DNA of 64,000 bases from Pseudomonas sp. NKUCC02_KPG (GCF_019345465.1 NZ_JAHKRC010000010.1:62001-126000); one strand, 5' to 3'; shown: positions 27,555 to 38,375, counted from the stretch's first letter. Notes: generated by a model from the sequence alone, not told the origin. Translations and numbers: made by a program.

Positions 27555-30500
27555 TCACTCTTCTTCTATATCCAGCAACAGATTTTCCAGCGCCGCCTGA
27601 TATTCCCCGGGCTCACTCCAGAGGCCGCGCTGCTGAGCCTCGAGCAAGCGCTCGGTCATGTCACGCAAAGCGTGCGGGTTGTGCTCGCGAACAAACTCGC
27701 GGGTATCAGGGTCCAGCAGGTAGGCATCCGCCAGCAAGGCGTATTGATGGTCGTCGATCAAATGCGTGGTGGCATCGAACGCAAACAGGTTGTCCAGGGT
27801 CGCGGCCATTTCGAACGCGCCTTTATAACCGTGGCGCTTGACCCCGTCGATCCATTTCGGATTGGCTGCCCGCGAACGGATCACCCGGTTCAGCTCTTCC
27901 TTCAGGGTGCGAATCTTCGGCAAGTCCGGCTGGCTGTGATCGCCGTGATAGCTGGCTGCAGCCTCCCCGCGCAACGTCTCCACAGCGGCCAGCATGCCGC
28001 CCTGGAACTGGTAGTAATCATTGGAATCAAGCAGGTCGTGTTCGCGATTGTCCTGGTTTTGTACCACGGCCTGCATCTGCCCCAGACGCTGGGCAAACTG
28101 GCCGCGGGCCGCCGTGCCTTCATCGGCCACGCCATAGGCATAACCGCCCCAGTTGAGGTACACCTGGGCCAGGTCATCACGGCTTTGCCACAAACGACCG
28201 TCAATTGCGTTCTGCACCCCGGCGCCATAGGCGCCGGGCTTGGCGCCAAACACTCGCCAGCCCGCCTGGCGCGCTGCCAGTTCGGGTGAGAGTCCATCGC
28301 GCTCCAGCTGCTCACGCTCACTGCGCACCTTGGCTGCCAGCGGGTTCAGATCATCCGGCTCATCCAGTGCCGCCACGGCCTGCACGGCGGCATCGAACAG
28401 TCGAATCAGATTGGCAAACGCATCCCGGAAGAAGCCCGAAACCCGCAGGGTCACGTCCACCCGTGGACGGTCTAGCAGGCTGACCGGCAGGATTTCAAAG
28501 TCATCCACCCGCTGGCTGCCTGTGGCCCATACCGGGCGCACGCCCATCAGCGCCATGGCCTGGGCGATATCATCACCGCCCGTTCGCATGGTCGCCGTGC
28601 CCCACACCGACAACCCCAGTTGGCGCAGGTGGTCGCCGTGATCCTGCAAGTGACGCTCAAGAATCAGGTTGGCCGACTGAAAGCCGATACGCCAGGCCGT
28701 CGTGGTCGGCAGGTTGCGCACATCCACTGAAAAGAAGTTGCGACCGGTGGGCAGCACATCCAGTCGTCCGCGACTCGGTGCGCCACTGGGCCCCGCCGGC
28801 ACAAAACGCCCTCCAAGGGCATCGAGCAGGCCCTGCATCTCGGCCGGCCCGCAGGCATCCAGACGCGGCGCGACGACATCAAGCAGCGCGTCGAAAATCC
28901 CCCTGACCTCGGCCCATTGCGCGGTGTCGGGCAATTGCAGCGTGCCCTCCAAAGCCTGTTCGATCAGTTGCGCCGCATATAACTCCAGACGTTCGCGAGT
29001 ATCCCCCGCCGTGCGCCAGCGCTCAGCAGTGACGGCCTGCAGCACCGCAGGTTGGCGCGCCGTCCAGGGCTCGGCCAACGCGCAGTCCAGCGGGTCGAAG
29101 CCCAGCTCAAAGGCTTTGGCCAGCGCCCGCAGAATGCTCGATTGCGCGCCACGACCATCGCCGCGAGGGATGCGCAACAACGCCAGCAAGGTGTCGATCC
29201 GCAAGCGTCCGGCAGGCGACTCACCAAAAATATGCAAGCCATCACGGATTTGCGACTCCTTGAGGTCGCACAGATAGGTGTCCAGCCGTGGCAGCCAGAT
29301 CGCAGCGTCGGCATCGCTGTCCAGCTTCTCGTCCAGTTGCAGCTCACGGTCGATACGGGTTTCACGCACCAGGGCGAGAATGTCCCGTTGCAACTCACGG
29401 GCGCGTCGGGGGTCGAGCAACTGCGCTTCGTAATATTCGTCGGCCAGCAACTCCAGATCGCGCAGCGGCCCGTAGGTTTCAGCACGGGTCAACGGCGGCA
29501 TCAGATGATCGATGATCACCGCCTGGGTGCGCCGCTTGGCCTGGGCGCCTTCGCCCGGGTCATTGACGATAAAGGGATAGACGTTGGGCATCGGCCCCAG
29601 AATTGCGTCCGGCCAGCAGTTTTCGGACAGTCCGACGCCCTTGCCCGGCAGCCATTCCAGATTGCCGTGCTTGCCCACATGCACCACGGCGTGGGCACCA
29701 TAGGTGTTGCGCAGCCAGAAGTAGAACGCCAGGTAGGCGTGTGGCGGAACCAGATCCGGATCGTGATACACCGCACTGGCATCGACCTGATAACCCCGCG
29801 CCGGCTGGATCCCGACAAAGGTCAGGCCAAAGCGCAGACCGGCAATCATCAACCGCCCACTGCGAAACATCGGATCGTTTTGCGGCTCGCCCCAACGTGC
29901 AATCACCGCCTGGCGATTGATCTCGGGCAACCCATTGAACATCCCCATGTACTCATCCAGCGCCAGGCTTTGCAGGCAGGGACGCAGATCAAGGCTGTCC
30001 AGATCATTGCTGACGCCCCCCAGCAGAGCCTGGATCAACGCGGTACCGGTCTCGGGCAGCTCGCAGTCCACGGGATACCCCCGGGCCTGCAAGGCACGCA
30101 GAATATTCAACGCGGCCGCCGGGGTATCCAGCCCCACACCGTTGCCGATCCGGCCATCGCGGGTCGGATAGTTGGCCAGAATCAGCGCAATCCGTTTTTG
30201 CGGGTTCGCCACACGCCCCAGCTCAACCCATCGCCGCGCCAGTTCTGCGACAAAATCCATACGTTCGGGATGGGCACGATAACACACCACATCCGACTGG
30301 CTGCGTTCGCTGCGCCATGCCAGATCCTTGAAGCTGATCGCACGGCTGATGATTCGCCCATCCAGTTCGGGCAACGCGATATGCATCGCCAGGTCCCGTG
30401 GCCCGAGGCCTTGCTCGCTGGCTTGCCAGCCGGGCTCGTTGTCCTGGGCACAAATGGCCTGGATCACCGGAATATTGCGGCGAAACGGGCGCAAATGCGG

Positions 30501-31325
30501 GGCTTCCGGGCTCGACTGGGCAAAGCCGGTGGTGTTGAGGATCACCCCGGCCTCAACGTCGTCCAGCAGGTCCTGAACCACGGCCAGGCAGCCAGGTTCC
30601 TTGAGGCTGGCCACGGCAATCGGCAAAGGGTTGAGCCCGGCGGCCTGAAGGCGCTGGCAAAACACATCGACAAACGCGGTATTGGCGGCCTGCAAGTGCG
30701 AACGATAGAACAACAGCGCCGCGACCGGTTGCCCGACGAGCCATTGGGCCTGCCAGTCCTTGAGTTGGGCATTGGCGTGCACCGGATGATAAATCGCGGT
30801 GCGCGGCAGGGTTTGCGGCTCATCCCATTCATAATCGCGGCCCAGCCATTGACTGGCCAGGCAACGATAGAGCTGTTGGGCGTTATGCCGCCCGCCCTGG
30901 CGCAAAAAGTGCCACAGACGCTCGCCCTGCTCGGCCGGGACGGTGCTCAACGCGCTGAGTTCCGGGTCGGGACGGTCGTCGCCGGGTACCAGAATCAGGG
31001 TGACACCACGCTCAGCCAGCTGCACCAGGCGCTCGATGCCGTAGCGCCAATAGCCGATGCCACCGTGCAGCGACAGCAAAATCACCTTGGCGTGTTGCAG
31101 CACCTGATCGACATACAAGTCGACCGAGCCATGGTTTTGCACCTGCATCGGATTGGCCAGACGCAGGCTTGGATAATCTTCAGGCAACTGCTGTGCCGCT
31201 TCGGCAAGCAGTGCCAGGCTTGAATCACCACTGCACAGGATCACCAGCTCGGCGGGGGTCTGCCCCAAGTCGGCAATATTGTCATCCGATACAAAGCCAC
31301 CGGGCTGGGTCCTGAGCAAATGCAT
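27555..31325 (-). CDS. cobN: Cobaltochelatase subunit CobN
   Basis: A 1256-residue protein, the normal CobN length. Family segments such as HVGKHGNLEWLPGKGVGLSE and MPNVYPFIVNDPGEGAQAKRR are present throughout, with no break. CobN is the large subunit that inserts cobalt into hydrogenobyrinic acid a,c-diamide in the aerobic B12 route. It starts 3 bp after cobW. Confidence 0.96.
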   Translation of the reverse strand: MHLLRTQPGGFVSDDNIADLGQTPAELVILCSGDSSLALLAEAAQQLPEDYPSLRLANPMQVQNHGSVDLYVDQVLQHAKVILLSLHGGIGYWRYGIERLVQLAERGVTLILVPGDDRPDPELSALSTVPAEQGERLWHFLRQGGRHNAQQLYRCLASQWLGRDYEWDEPQTLPRTAIYHPVHANAQLKDWQAQWLVGQPVAALLFYRSHLQAANTAFVDVFCQRLQAAGLNPLPIAVASLKEPGCLAVVQDLLDDVEAGVILNTTGFAQSSPEAPHLRPFRRNIPVIQAICAQDNEPGWQASEQGLGPRDLAMHIALPELDGRIISRAISFKDLAWRSERSQSDVVCYRAHPERMDFVAELARRWVELGRVANPQKRIALILANYPTRDGRIGNGVGLDTPAAALNILRALQARGYPVDCELPETGTALIQALLGGVSNDLDSLDLRPCLQSLALDEYMGMFNGLPEINRQAVIARWGEPQNDPMFRSGRLMIAGLRFGLTFVGIQPARGYQVDASAVYHDPDLVPPHAYLAFYFWLRNTYGAHAVVHVGKHGNLEWLPGKGVGLSENCWPDAILGPMPNVYPFIVNDPGEGAQAKRRTQAVIIDHLMPPLTRAETYGPLRDLELLADEYYEAQLLDPRRARELQRDILALVRETRIDRELQLDEKLDSDADAAIWLPRLDTYLCDLKESQIRDGLHIFGESPAGRLRIDTLLALLRIPRGDGRGAQSSILRALAKAFELGFDPLDCALAEPWTARQPAVLQAVTAERWRTAGDTRERLELYAAQLIEQALEGTLQLPDTAQWAEVRGIFDALLDVVAPRLDACGPAEMQGLLDALGGRFVPAGPSGAPSRGRLDVLPTGRNFFSVDVRNLPTTTAWRIGFQSANLILERHLQDHGDHLRQLGLSVWGTATMRTGGDDIAQAMALMGVRPVWATGSQRVDDFEILPVSLLDRPRVDVTLRVSGFFRDAFANLIRLFDAAVQAVAALDEPDDLNPLAAKVRSEREQLERDGLSPELAARQAGWRVFGAKPGAYGAGVQNAIDGRLWQSRDDLAQVYLNWGGYAYGVADEGTAARGQFAQRLGQMQAVVQNQDNREHDLLDSNDYYQFQGGMLAAVETLRGEAAASYHGDHSQPDLPKIRTLKEELNRVIRSRAANPKWIDGVKRHGYKGAFEMAATLDNLFAFDATTHLIDDHQYALLADAYLLDPDTREFVREHNPHALRDMTERLLEAQQRGLWSEPGEYQAALENLLLDIEEE

Positions 31326-31328
31326 GGC

Positions 31329-32399
31329 TTATACGCTCAACGCTGTACGCAGGGTGGATTCGAGCAGTGCAGCATCGAGGTCCTGACCGATCAGCACCAG
31401 CTTGGTGGTGCGCGCTTCGTCACGACCCCAGGCGCGGTCGAAGTGCTTGTCAAAGCGCGTACCCACGCCCTGAATCAGCAGGCGCATCGGCTTGCCCGGG
31501 ATCGCCGCAAAGCCCTTGACCCGCAGAATGCCGTGCTTGACCACCAACTGGGTCAGCGCTTCCATCAGTACACGCTCCTCGCCCTCCGGCAGCTCGATGG
31601 AAATCGAGTCGAAAGCGTCGTGGTCGTGATCGTCGTGGTCATCATCGCCGTCGTGGTGATGGTCATGGTGGCTGTGGCGGCCATCGATATGATCTTCAGA
31701 GCCTGCGCCCAGACCCAGCAACACGTCCAACGGCAAGCGGCCGCTGCTGGCTTCGATGATCTTGACCGCTGGCGGCAGCTCTTCAGCCACTTCGGCGCGC
31801 ACTTTTGCCAGGTCTTCAGGGCTGATCAGGTCGGCCTTGTTGAGGATCACCAGGTCGGCACTGGCCAGTTGGTCAGCGAACAGCTCGTGCAGCGGCGACT
31901 CATGGTCCAGGTTCGGATCAAGCTTGCGCTGGGCATCAACCTGGTCCGGGAACGCGGCAAAGGTGCCAGCGGCCACGGCCGGGCTGTCGACCACGGTAAT
32001 CACCGCATCCACGGTGCAGGCGCTGCGGATTTCTGGCCACTGGAAAGCTTGCACCAACGGTTTTGGCAGGGCCAGGCCGGAGGTTTCGATCAGGATATGG
32101 TCGATATCGCCACGACGAGCCACCAGTTCACGCATGACCGGGAAGAACTCTTCCTGCACGGTGCAGCACAGGCAGCCGTTGGCCAATTCATAGACGCGAC
32201 CGTTGGCTTCTTCTTCAGTGCAGCCGATGGTGCACTGCTTGAGAATTTCGCCGTCGATACCCAGCTCGCCGAATTCATTGACGATCACGGCAATGCGACG
32301 GCCCTGTGCGTTGTCGAGCATATGGCGCAACAACGTGGTCTTGCCCGAGCCGAGAAAGCCGGTAACGATGGTGACGGGGGTTTTGGCCAGTGTTTTCAT
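31329..32399 (-). CDS. cobW: Cobalamin biosynthesis GTPase CobW
   Basis: The protein has 356 residues from the ATG at 32399. A 24-codon longer frame runs into the riboswitch expression platform and is unlikely. It is a G3E GTPase: Walker A GFLGSGKTT and the CxCC metal motif NGCLCCTV. A long His/Asp-rich insertion (around residues 240-265, SHHDHHHDGDDDHDDHDHD) may store or sense metal. CobW is a metal chaperone for the cobaltochelatase step. It is first in the operon, directly under a cobalamin riboswitch. Confidence 0.94.
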   Translation of the reverse strand: MKTLAKTPVTIVTGFLGSGKTTLLRHMLDNAQGRRIAVIVNEFGELGIDGEILKQCTIGCTEEEANGRVYELANGCLCCTVQEEFFPVMRELVARRGDIDHILIETSGLALPKPLVQAFQWPEIRSACTVDAVITVVDSPAVAAGTFAAFPDQVDAQRKLDPNLDHESPLHELFADQLASADLVILNKADLISPEDLAKVRAEVAEELPPAVKIIEASSGRLPLDVLLGLGAGSEDHIDGRHSHHDHHHDGDDDHDDHDHDAFDSISIELPEGEERVLMEALTQLVVKHGILRVKGFAAIPGKPMRLLIQGVGTRFDKHFDRAWGRDEARTTKLVLIGQDLDAALLESTLRTALSV

Positions 32400-32505
32400 C
32401 GGATGCCCTATAGCAAAGCGGCGGGCATACGGGACGACGACCGCAGGCAGTGCGCGGTCAGTCTTCGCCACCGGATCACCCCGCCCGGTTGAAGTAAGAA
32501 TCTGT

Positions 32506-32695
32506 CACGAGGCAGGTCTCCTGGCTTACGGCTGATACCTACCTTGCGCCTTCCCGCCTGCTGGGCAGTGGCTTTGCAAGATCAATGACCGTTTACAGTT
32601 GCGGGGGCAGCCGCGGCATACCGCGTTCCCTTCTTAGCTTCGCGCTGCGAAGAACCTCGAACACGCAAGGCTACGCAGTGCTTTGTAACAGGTCA
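32506..32695 (-). ncRNA. Cobalamin (AdoCbl) riboswitch
   Basis: On the minus strand the conserved B12 box GCCAGGAGACCTGCC lies at about 32511-32525. Upstream of it are GGGAACGCGGTATGCCGCGG and TGCCCCCGCAACTG, conserved in the cobalamin aptamer. It ends about 105 bp before cobW, leaving room for an expression platform. B12 binding would shut down cobW-cobN-AAA-VWA. Confidence 0.93.
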
Positions 32696-32840
32696 ATGCA
32701 CAGGTGCGTCCGGGGAGGCGACTGCATTGATGCGGCCAGGTTTTTTGTGACCAGGCAAGCCAGCGCCCACAGAGGATTTACGCCGCACTTGTGTTCTAAT
32801 TGCCGCCTTTTTTCAGCCGCCCTGCTTCAAGGATCTGCCC

Positions 32841-34133
32841 ATGCCTGCCACCTGCCCGACCCGCGTCCTGATCATTGGTTACGTGTGGCCCGAACCGCGC
32901 TCTTCGGCGGCAGGCGGGCACATGATGCAAATCATCGAGAGTTTTCTGCAGCAAGGCTGGCAGATCACCTTCAGCAGCCCGGCCGGGATTGGCGAACACA
33001 AGGCCGACCTCGCAGCCCTGGGTATTGATGAAGTCACCATCGAGCTCAATAACAGCAGCTTCGATGCCTTCATCACCGAACTCGCACCGGATATCGTGCT
33101 GTTTGACCGCTTCATGATGGAAGAGCAATTCGGCTGGCGCGTCGAGAAGCATTGCCCGCAAGCCTTGCGCGTACTGGAAACCTCCGACCTGCAAAGCCTG
33201 CGCGACGCCCGTCAGCAGCAACTCAAGGCACGTCTCAAGCACGACACCGAGCAGGACGATTTCAGCAGCCTGTTCGCCCCGGCCCGGCGCGAAACCTTTG
33301 AACAGATGGCCGACGCCGACCTGGCACAACGGGAGATCGCCGCGATTTATCGCAGTGACCTGAACCTGATGATTTCAGAATACGAGATCGATCTGCTGGT
33401 CGAGCAGTTCCACGTGCCCAAGGCCCTGCTGCATTGGTGCCCGCTGATGGTCGACAGCGTGCCTGAGGCGTTCGTGCCCTATGAACAGCGTCAGCATTTT
33501 CTGAGCATCGGCAATTTTCGCCACGCCCCGAACTGGGATGCCGTGCTGTGGATGAAGACCCATATCTGGCCCTTGATCCGTCAGCAACTGCCCACTGCAC
33601 AACTGCATGTGTACGGCGCCTACACGCCGCCCAAGGCCACCGCACTGCATAACCCGGCACAGGGTTTTCATGTCCTCAACTGGGCTGAAGATGCCCTTGA
33701 AGTGATGAGCAATGCGCGTATTTGCATGGCTCCCCTGCGTTTTGGCGCAGGCATCAAAGGCAAGATTGCCGATGCCATGCTCTGCGGCACCCCCAACGTG
33801 ACCACCCCGGTGGGCGCCGAAGGCATGCACGGCGACCTGCCGTGGGCCGGTGCCATCGAGCGCAGTGCCAGCGGCATTGCGGCGGCAGCGGTCGAGCTGT
33901 ACCAAAATCCCGAAGCCTGGCAGCAGGCCCAGCGCAATGGCCAGGCGCTGCTTGAAGCGCGCTACCTGCAAGGCGTCCACGGCCCGGCACTGGTCGAGCG
34001 CATCCAGGCGTGCCGCGCAGAACTTGAGCAGCACCGGCGCAACAACTTCACCGGTGCCATGCTGCGTCATCACCAGCACAAAAGTACCCAATACATGTCG
34101 CAGTGGATCGAGGCCAAGAATCGCCCGCTCTGA
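32841..34133 (+). CDS. Glycosyltransferase (GT4-like)
   Basis: A 430-residue soluble protein. Its N-terminal GT-B Rossmann fold opens with RVLIIGYVWPEPRSSAAGGH. The C-terminal donor-binding domain contains FRHAPNWDAV, the loop APLRFGAGIKGKIADAMLCGTPNV and PVGAEGM, typical of GT4/Glyco_trans_1_4. AAGGAT precedes the ATG. No signal or membrane segment is seen. It is a lone gene with no visible polysaccharide cluster. Its stop directly abuts the convergent glycosidase stop (TGATCA at 34131-34136). Donor and acceptor are unknown. Confidence 0.82.
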   Translation: MPATCPTRVLIIGYVWPEPRSSAAGGHMMQIIESFLQQGWQITFSSPAGIGEHKADLAALGIDEVTIELNNSSFDAFITELAPDIVLFDRFMMEEQFGWRVEKHCPQALRVLETSDLQSLRDARQQQLKARLKHDTEQDDFSSLFAPARRETFEQMADADLAQREIAAIYRSDLNLMISEYEIDLLVEQFHVPKALLHWCPLMVDSVPEAFVPYEQRQHFLSIGNFRHAPNWDAVLWMKTHIWPLIRQQLPTAQLHVYGAYTPPKATALHNPAQGFHVLNWAEDALEVMSNARICMAPLRFGAGIKGKIADAMLCGTPNVTTPVGAEGMHGDLPWAGAIERSASGIAAAAVELYQNPEAWQQAQRNGQALLEARYLQGVHGPALVERIQACRAELEQHRRNNFTGAMLRHHQHKSTQYMSQWIEAKNRPL

Positions 34134-36467
34134 TCAATGCTCAAGTGGCCGCGTTGTTTTGAAGAGATCGGCCATATCGATGACATAAGCCGCCATGCCC
34201 GGGATCTGTACGGTTGCCGATACAGGCGGGAACGTCATGGCGCCCTCGGTCAGGGGTTTATCGGGATTGAAGTTGGCCGTGATCCGGGTGCCATCCTCGA
34301 ACACGGTGCGCTGCAGGCTGCGATCATCGGCCAGCACCTCGAAGCCCACCAATGCCTGGGTAAAGAGGCGCTGGTGCAGGGGAGCAAACACCGCGTTGTA
34401 GGCGCCGATAAAGGGCATGTCGCGCTTAAGCACTGCCGCGTTGAGGTGATACATCGGCGGGGTCATGTACAGCAGTTGCAGAAGCGCGGTGTTCTGTTGC
34501 TCGTTGGAAAACTTCAACGAGGGGTACGCCCAGTGATGGGTACTCACCAGACTGTCGTGCAAGACCCGCTGGTACAGCGGCAAGCGATAGCGGTAAGAAC
34601 GCACCAACAGTGCCAGCTGCGGCTTGAGCGGCACGGTCTGGAAAAAAAGCGTTGGCGTTTCCGGTGGCCAGTATTGGCCCACAAAGAAAGGCGACGCCTC
34701 ATTGCGGCTCATGTCCGGATCAGTCCAGTCGAAGGGTTGCGTGGCAATGCCGTGACTGTAGGCAATATTGGGAGCAAACGTGGACACTCCACCTTCGCTG
34801 CCGGTCACCAGCCCCAGTGTTCTCGAAGGGTAATCCAGGCGTTGACTGATCACCCGGGCATGCTCCTGCTCGCTGATTTCACGGCCAGGTGTGTAGTCGG
34901 CCGGTGTCGTGCCTGCGGCGTCCACATCCAGAAAATAGCTGTTGAGCCCGGCGGCATCTGTCACGGCCTTGATCCGTTCACGGGCATAGCCTTGCGCCGC
35001 GCCGGCATTGGCAAACACCCCGATACCGTTGAACCCCTCGTGAACCTTGCCGTTGACGTCGCGCAACCCGGCACCGGCCAGTTCGTCACCCATTTGTGCG
35101 GCCGCCTAGGTTTGCGGTTCTGAAAGTGGATGGGCGTCAGCATAGTTGTCATACACCGCGACCAGATATCCAGCCGCCTTGGCCTTGGCCACGGCCTGCG
35201 GGTGCCAGAAGGCATCCAGCCAATCTTTGGCGCCCAGCCATGCGTGTTTCAGGCCAGCCTTTTCGAGGGCGTTGACCGTATCCAGCGATAATCCCCCGCC
35301 CCAGCGCTCGGGCGGGGCCAAATAGTCTCCAAAGGCTCTGGTCAATTGAGCTTTGACCACCTTTCCCCACTGCACTTCGGCGGCCGGATCATGCCCGCCA
35401 GCCAAAGGTTCCTGCGGGGGCACCGTGACGATCTGACGAAGCCCCTGGTTGAGTGCCCGCACCAGCGTCAACTGGTTGTACGCTGAAATCTCGGAGGTCC
35501 GTGACAAGGTGCTCGACAAAGCCAAATCAAACATTGCCCGGGTGGGTTGATCGAACCCCGCCCACAGCCTGGCCGCCAAATGCCCCGGTGTGCCCCGTGC
35601 TTTGTTGAAGGCCGTGACAAATCTCGACCAGTTCAGGATGTCCGTTACCTTCAACGGCCCGGCGTCCCACACATAAATATGTGGAGCGCCGCCCAACCGG
35701 GCCGTTTGCGGCACCTCCCTGATCTTATCGGTCAATGCGCGGAACTGGCCGCTATCCTTGAGCCATTGGCGGTACAAGCCGGCACCGTACAGCGGGTCGG
35801 CCGGGCCCGCCGCGATGCTGACCACAAACGGCGCGTCAGGCGCCAGCCGGTTGAAGGTATGCACCAGCTGCGGTACCGGGACCTGATTGACCTGCTTGAC
35901 GTCAAACTGGGTATCGAACGGGGTTTCGACCCTCCAGGTGACTGACAGGTCCTGATGCAATTGAGTGAAGAACGGCATGCTCAACGCACCGACCAGCGGC
36001 TCGCCGGTGTATCGCTTGACCAGCCACTCGAGCCATTTCGGGTCATTGGCTGGAATGTAACTGCCCTCGCCAAAAGGAATGGCATACGCCTGGATATCGC
36101 TTTGCAGGCGTGGCCAACGCAAGCTGACTGGCTGGCGTGCCTGGATCGAAACGCGCAACGCGTCCTTGACTACATTGATGCGGATGCTGAACCCCTGCTC
36201 CCCGTCGGTGACGTTCCAGCCTTCTGCAGTCTGCTCACTGACCAGGCTGTCCGGGCTGAAACCGGGACCGCTTAGCACCCGTCCAGGCTTGCCCGCACGC
36301 AGCAACGTGATTTCGAGGGTCGCCGGGTCGACCGCAAAAGTGCCATTTGAATAGGGGTAGCGGACAGTGGCCGTGGCCGCGCCGGACATCAGCAACGCCA
36401 GAAACATCAACAGTGAAAGCCCTGGCAGTTGTCGATTAAACAATAAGGCGCGAAGTTTTTTCTTCAT
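34134..36467 (-). pseudogene. Secreted glycosidase-like gene interrupted by one in-frame amber codon
   Basis: Two open frames lie in the same phase. The upstream one (36467-35106, 453 residues) starts MKKKLRALLF with a signal peptide ending around MSGAATA. The downstream one (35093-34134, 319 residues) starts MGDELAGAG. Only TAG at 35108-35106 and four codons (GCG GCC GCA CAA) separate them, so one TGG-to-TAG or CAG-to-TAG change would restore a 777-residue protein. Segments YIPANDPKWLEWLVKRYTG, YDNYADAHPL, SYFLDVDAAGT and GLVTGSEGG suggest a TIM-barrel glycoside hydrolase; the family is not certain. It may be a recent pseudogene, a sequencing error, or suppressed in vivo. Confidence 0.75.
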
Positions 36468-36594
36468 GGAAAAGTCCTGGCGTTGGTCGGGAGGCAAGCA
36501 CCGAACAGTAACGACTTGCGTCAGAACACCTGTGTAGGACTTTTCCTAAAAACGTATAGGCATTGGATATATCTGCTATCAACACCCTAAACGC

Positions 36595-37347
36595 TCAATC
36601 AGCCCGCCTGCGCAACAAATACGTGTCCATCACCCAGCCCATGCGCGCCCTGGCCGCGCTACGGGCTTCCTTGATCTGCTCGCACACCTCGCTCAGCTTT
36701 CCGGCAATCAGGATCTCGTCCGCCGTTCCTAAATAAGCCCCCCAATAGATATCGACGTTTTCATCGACAAACGCCTCGAAGGCGCAGTGGGCATCCAGCA
36801 TGACCACCACGTTGTCCAGGTCTTGAGCCGTCAACCGCCTGCCCGTCGTGATCCGAATCGGCTGGCCGATCTCATTCAGGGGAATGCGATGGCGGGCTGC
36901 CAGCGCCTGCACGCTGCTGATGCCGGGAATCACCTGGTAGTCAAAATCGGTGCAACCGTTGGCCCGCACCCGATCCAGGATGCGCAAGGTGCTGTCATAC
37001 AGACCCGGCTCGCCCCAGAGCAAAAACGCCCCGCATTCGCCGTCGGCCAGTTCGTTGTCAATCAGCCGCGCAAACAGCAACGCCCGTTGCTCGTGCCACT
37101 GCTCAACGCCTTGGGTGTAAGAAGTCGTTGCACTGTCGCGTTTCGGGTCGCTGACCTGAACCACCCGGTAACGCGGCTCGCGAATGTAGCGCTCGCATAT
37201 TTCCAGACGCAGGCGCACCAGATCGTCAGTGGCCTGGCCCTTGTCCAGAACAAAGAACACGTCGACCCGGTTTAACCCATTGATTGCCTGCACGGTGATG
37301 TGCTCCGGATCACCGGCGCCCATGCCTATCAATAACAGTGTCTTCAT
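36595..37347 (-). CDS. cobF: Precorrin-6A synthase (deacetylating)
   Basis: The protein has 250 residues from the ATG at 37347; a longer frame to 37407 is less likely. It is a tetrapyrrole methylase with the N-terminal GMGAGDPEHIT SAM-binding loop and the second motif VIPGISSVQALAARHRIPLNE. CobF methylates C1 of precorrin-5 and releases acetate in the aerobic B12 pathway. It is separate from the cobW-cobN operon, and no riboswitch is evident upstream. Confidence 0.92.
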   Translation of the reverse strand: MKTLLLIGMGAGDPEHITVQAINGLNRVDVFFVLDKGQATDDLVRLRLEICERYIREPRYRVVQVSDPKRDSATTSYTQGVEQWHEQRALLFARLIDNELADGECGAFLLWGEPGLYDSTLRILDRVRANGCTDFDYQVIPGISSVQALAARHRIPLNEIGQPIRITTGRRLTAQDLDNVVVMLDAHCAFEAFVDENVDIYWGAYLGTADEILIAGKLSEVCEQIKEARSAARARMGWVMDTYLLRRRAD

Positions 37348-37439
37348 TGCGTTTGATCCTTGCTCCAGGGTCTGTTGCTGGCAGGAAGTATGAGAAGACG
37401 TCATCATCCGCTCAACAAGAACATTGAGCAGCCAGCCCC

Positions 37440-38375
37440 ATGACTCGACTCGCCAGACCTAAAGACCCGTCGTATGAATTGATGGACGACCACAATGGCC
37501 TGTCGATCATTTATCGCCAGCATGGTTTCCCCAGCCCCCTGGTACGCTGGCATTTTCACAAGGAATACGAGCTGCACCTGATTGTGGCCAGCAGCGGCAA
37601 GGTGTTTGTCGGCGACTATATTGGCAACTTTCACCCTGAATCATTGTTCCTCACCGGCCCCAACCTGCCCCATAACTGGATCAGCCAAATGGCTGCGGGG
37701 GAAGCGGTGGCCACCCGCGACATGCTGGTGAACTTCACCGATGAGCTGCTCGAAAACGCAGCATCGATCTTTACCGAGCTTAAAACCCTGACCCCGATGC
37801 TGGAACGCGCCCACTACGGCATCGAGTTTCGCTGCACATCTACAATCCGCAAGTCCATGGACCTGATGCAGAGCATCGCCAGCACCACGGGCCTTACCCG
37901 TCTGGGGCACTTTCTGATCCTGCTGGAGCTGTTGGCCGAGTGTGATGACTATCAGCTGTTGTCCGGCGCAACCAACGGGCAACCGGCCGACGAGCAGACC
38001 ATCGACCGTACCAATCGGGCTGTGGACTACATCTTCAGCCACTACGCCCGTGAACTTTCCCTCGAAGAAGTCGCCGAGTACATGGGCATGAAGCCCACCT
38101 ACTTTTCCCGGGTGTTCAAGCAGGCCACCGGGCGCTGCTTCATCGAGTTCGTCAATCGCTTGCGTATCAGCAAGTCCTGCGAATTGCTCGCCGATGGCGA
38201 AAAGCCCGTCACCGACGTGTGCTTTGAATCCGGGTTCAACAACATTTCCAACTTCAACCGCCGGTTTCAGCAGCTCAAAGGCATGACTCCATCACACTAC
38301 CGGCGTCTGGCAGTGCAGCGTTTGACCGAGCAAAACCAGCCTGGACAGAGTGAACGCCTGCGCAGTGCAAAATAG
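37440..38375 (+). CDS. mtlR: AraC-family regulator, likely mannitol activator MtlR
   Basis: A 311-residue protein with an N-terminal cupin-like sensor (LVRWHFHKEYELHLIV, PNLPHNW) and a C-terminal AraC double helix-turn-helix (LSLEEVAEYMGMKPTYFSRVFKQATG, CFESGFNNISNFNRRF). It resembles MtlR of fluorescent pseudomonads. It sits directly upstream of mannitol dehydrogenase and fructokinase genes on the same strand, supporting that role. Confidence 0.85.
   Translation: MTRLARPKDPSYELMDDHNGLSIIYRQHGFPSPLVRWHFHKEYELHLIVASSGKVFVGDYIGNFHPESLFLTGPNLPHNWISQMAAGEAVATRDMLVNFTDELLENAASIFTELKTLTPMLERAHYGIEFRCTSTIRKSMDLMQSIASTTGLTRLGHFLILLELLAECDDYQLLSGATNGQPADEQTIDRTNRAVDYIFSHYARELSLEEVAEYMGMKPTYFSRVFKQATGRCFIEFVNRLRISKSCELLADGEKPVTDVCFESGFNNISNFNRRFQQLKGMTPSHYRRLAVQRLTEQNQPGQSERLRSAK

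Noticed and set aside
29052..31223. 723-codon open frame on the plus strand
   Set aside because: It is the shadow of cobN; no ribosome site and no recognisable domain.
35094..35108. CCTAGG/GCGGCCGC near the amber codon suggesting an engineered junction
   Set aside because: The bases fit normal codons of the glycosidase (Thr-stop-Ala-Ala-Ala-Gln-Met), and the coding frame continues on both sides.
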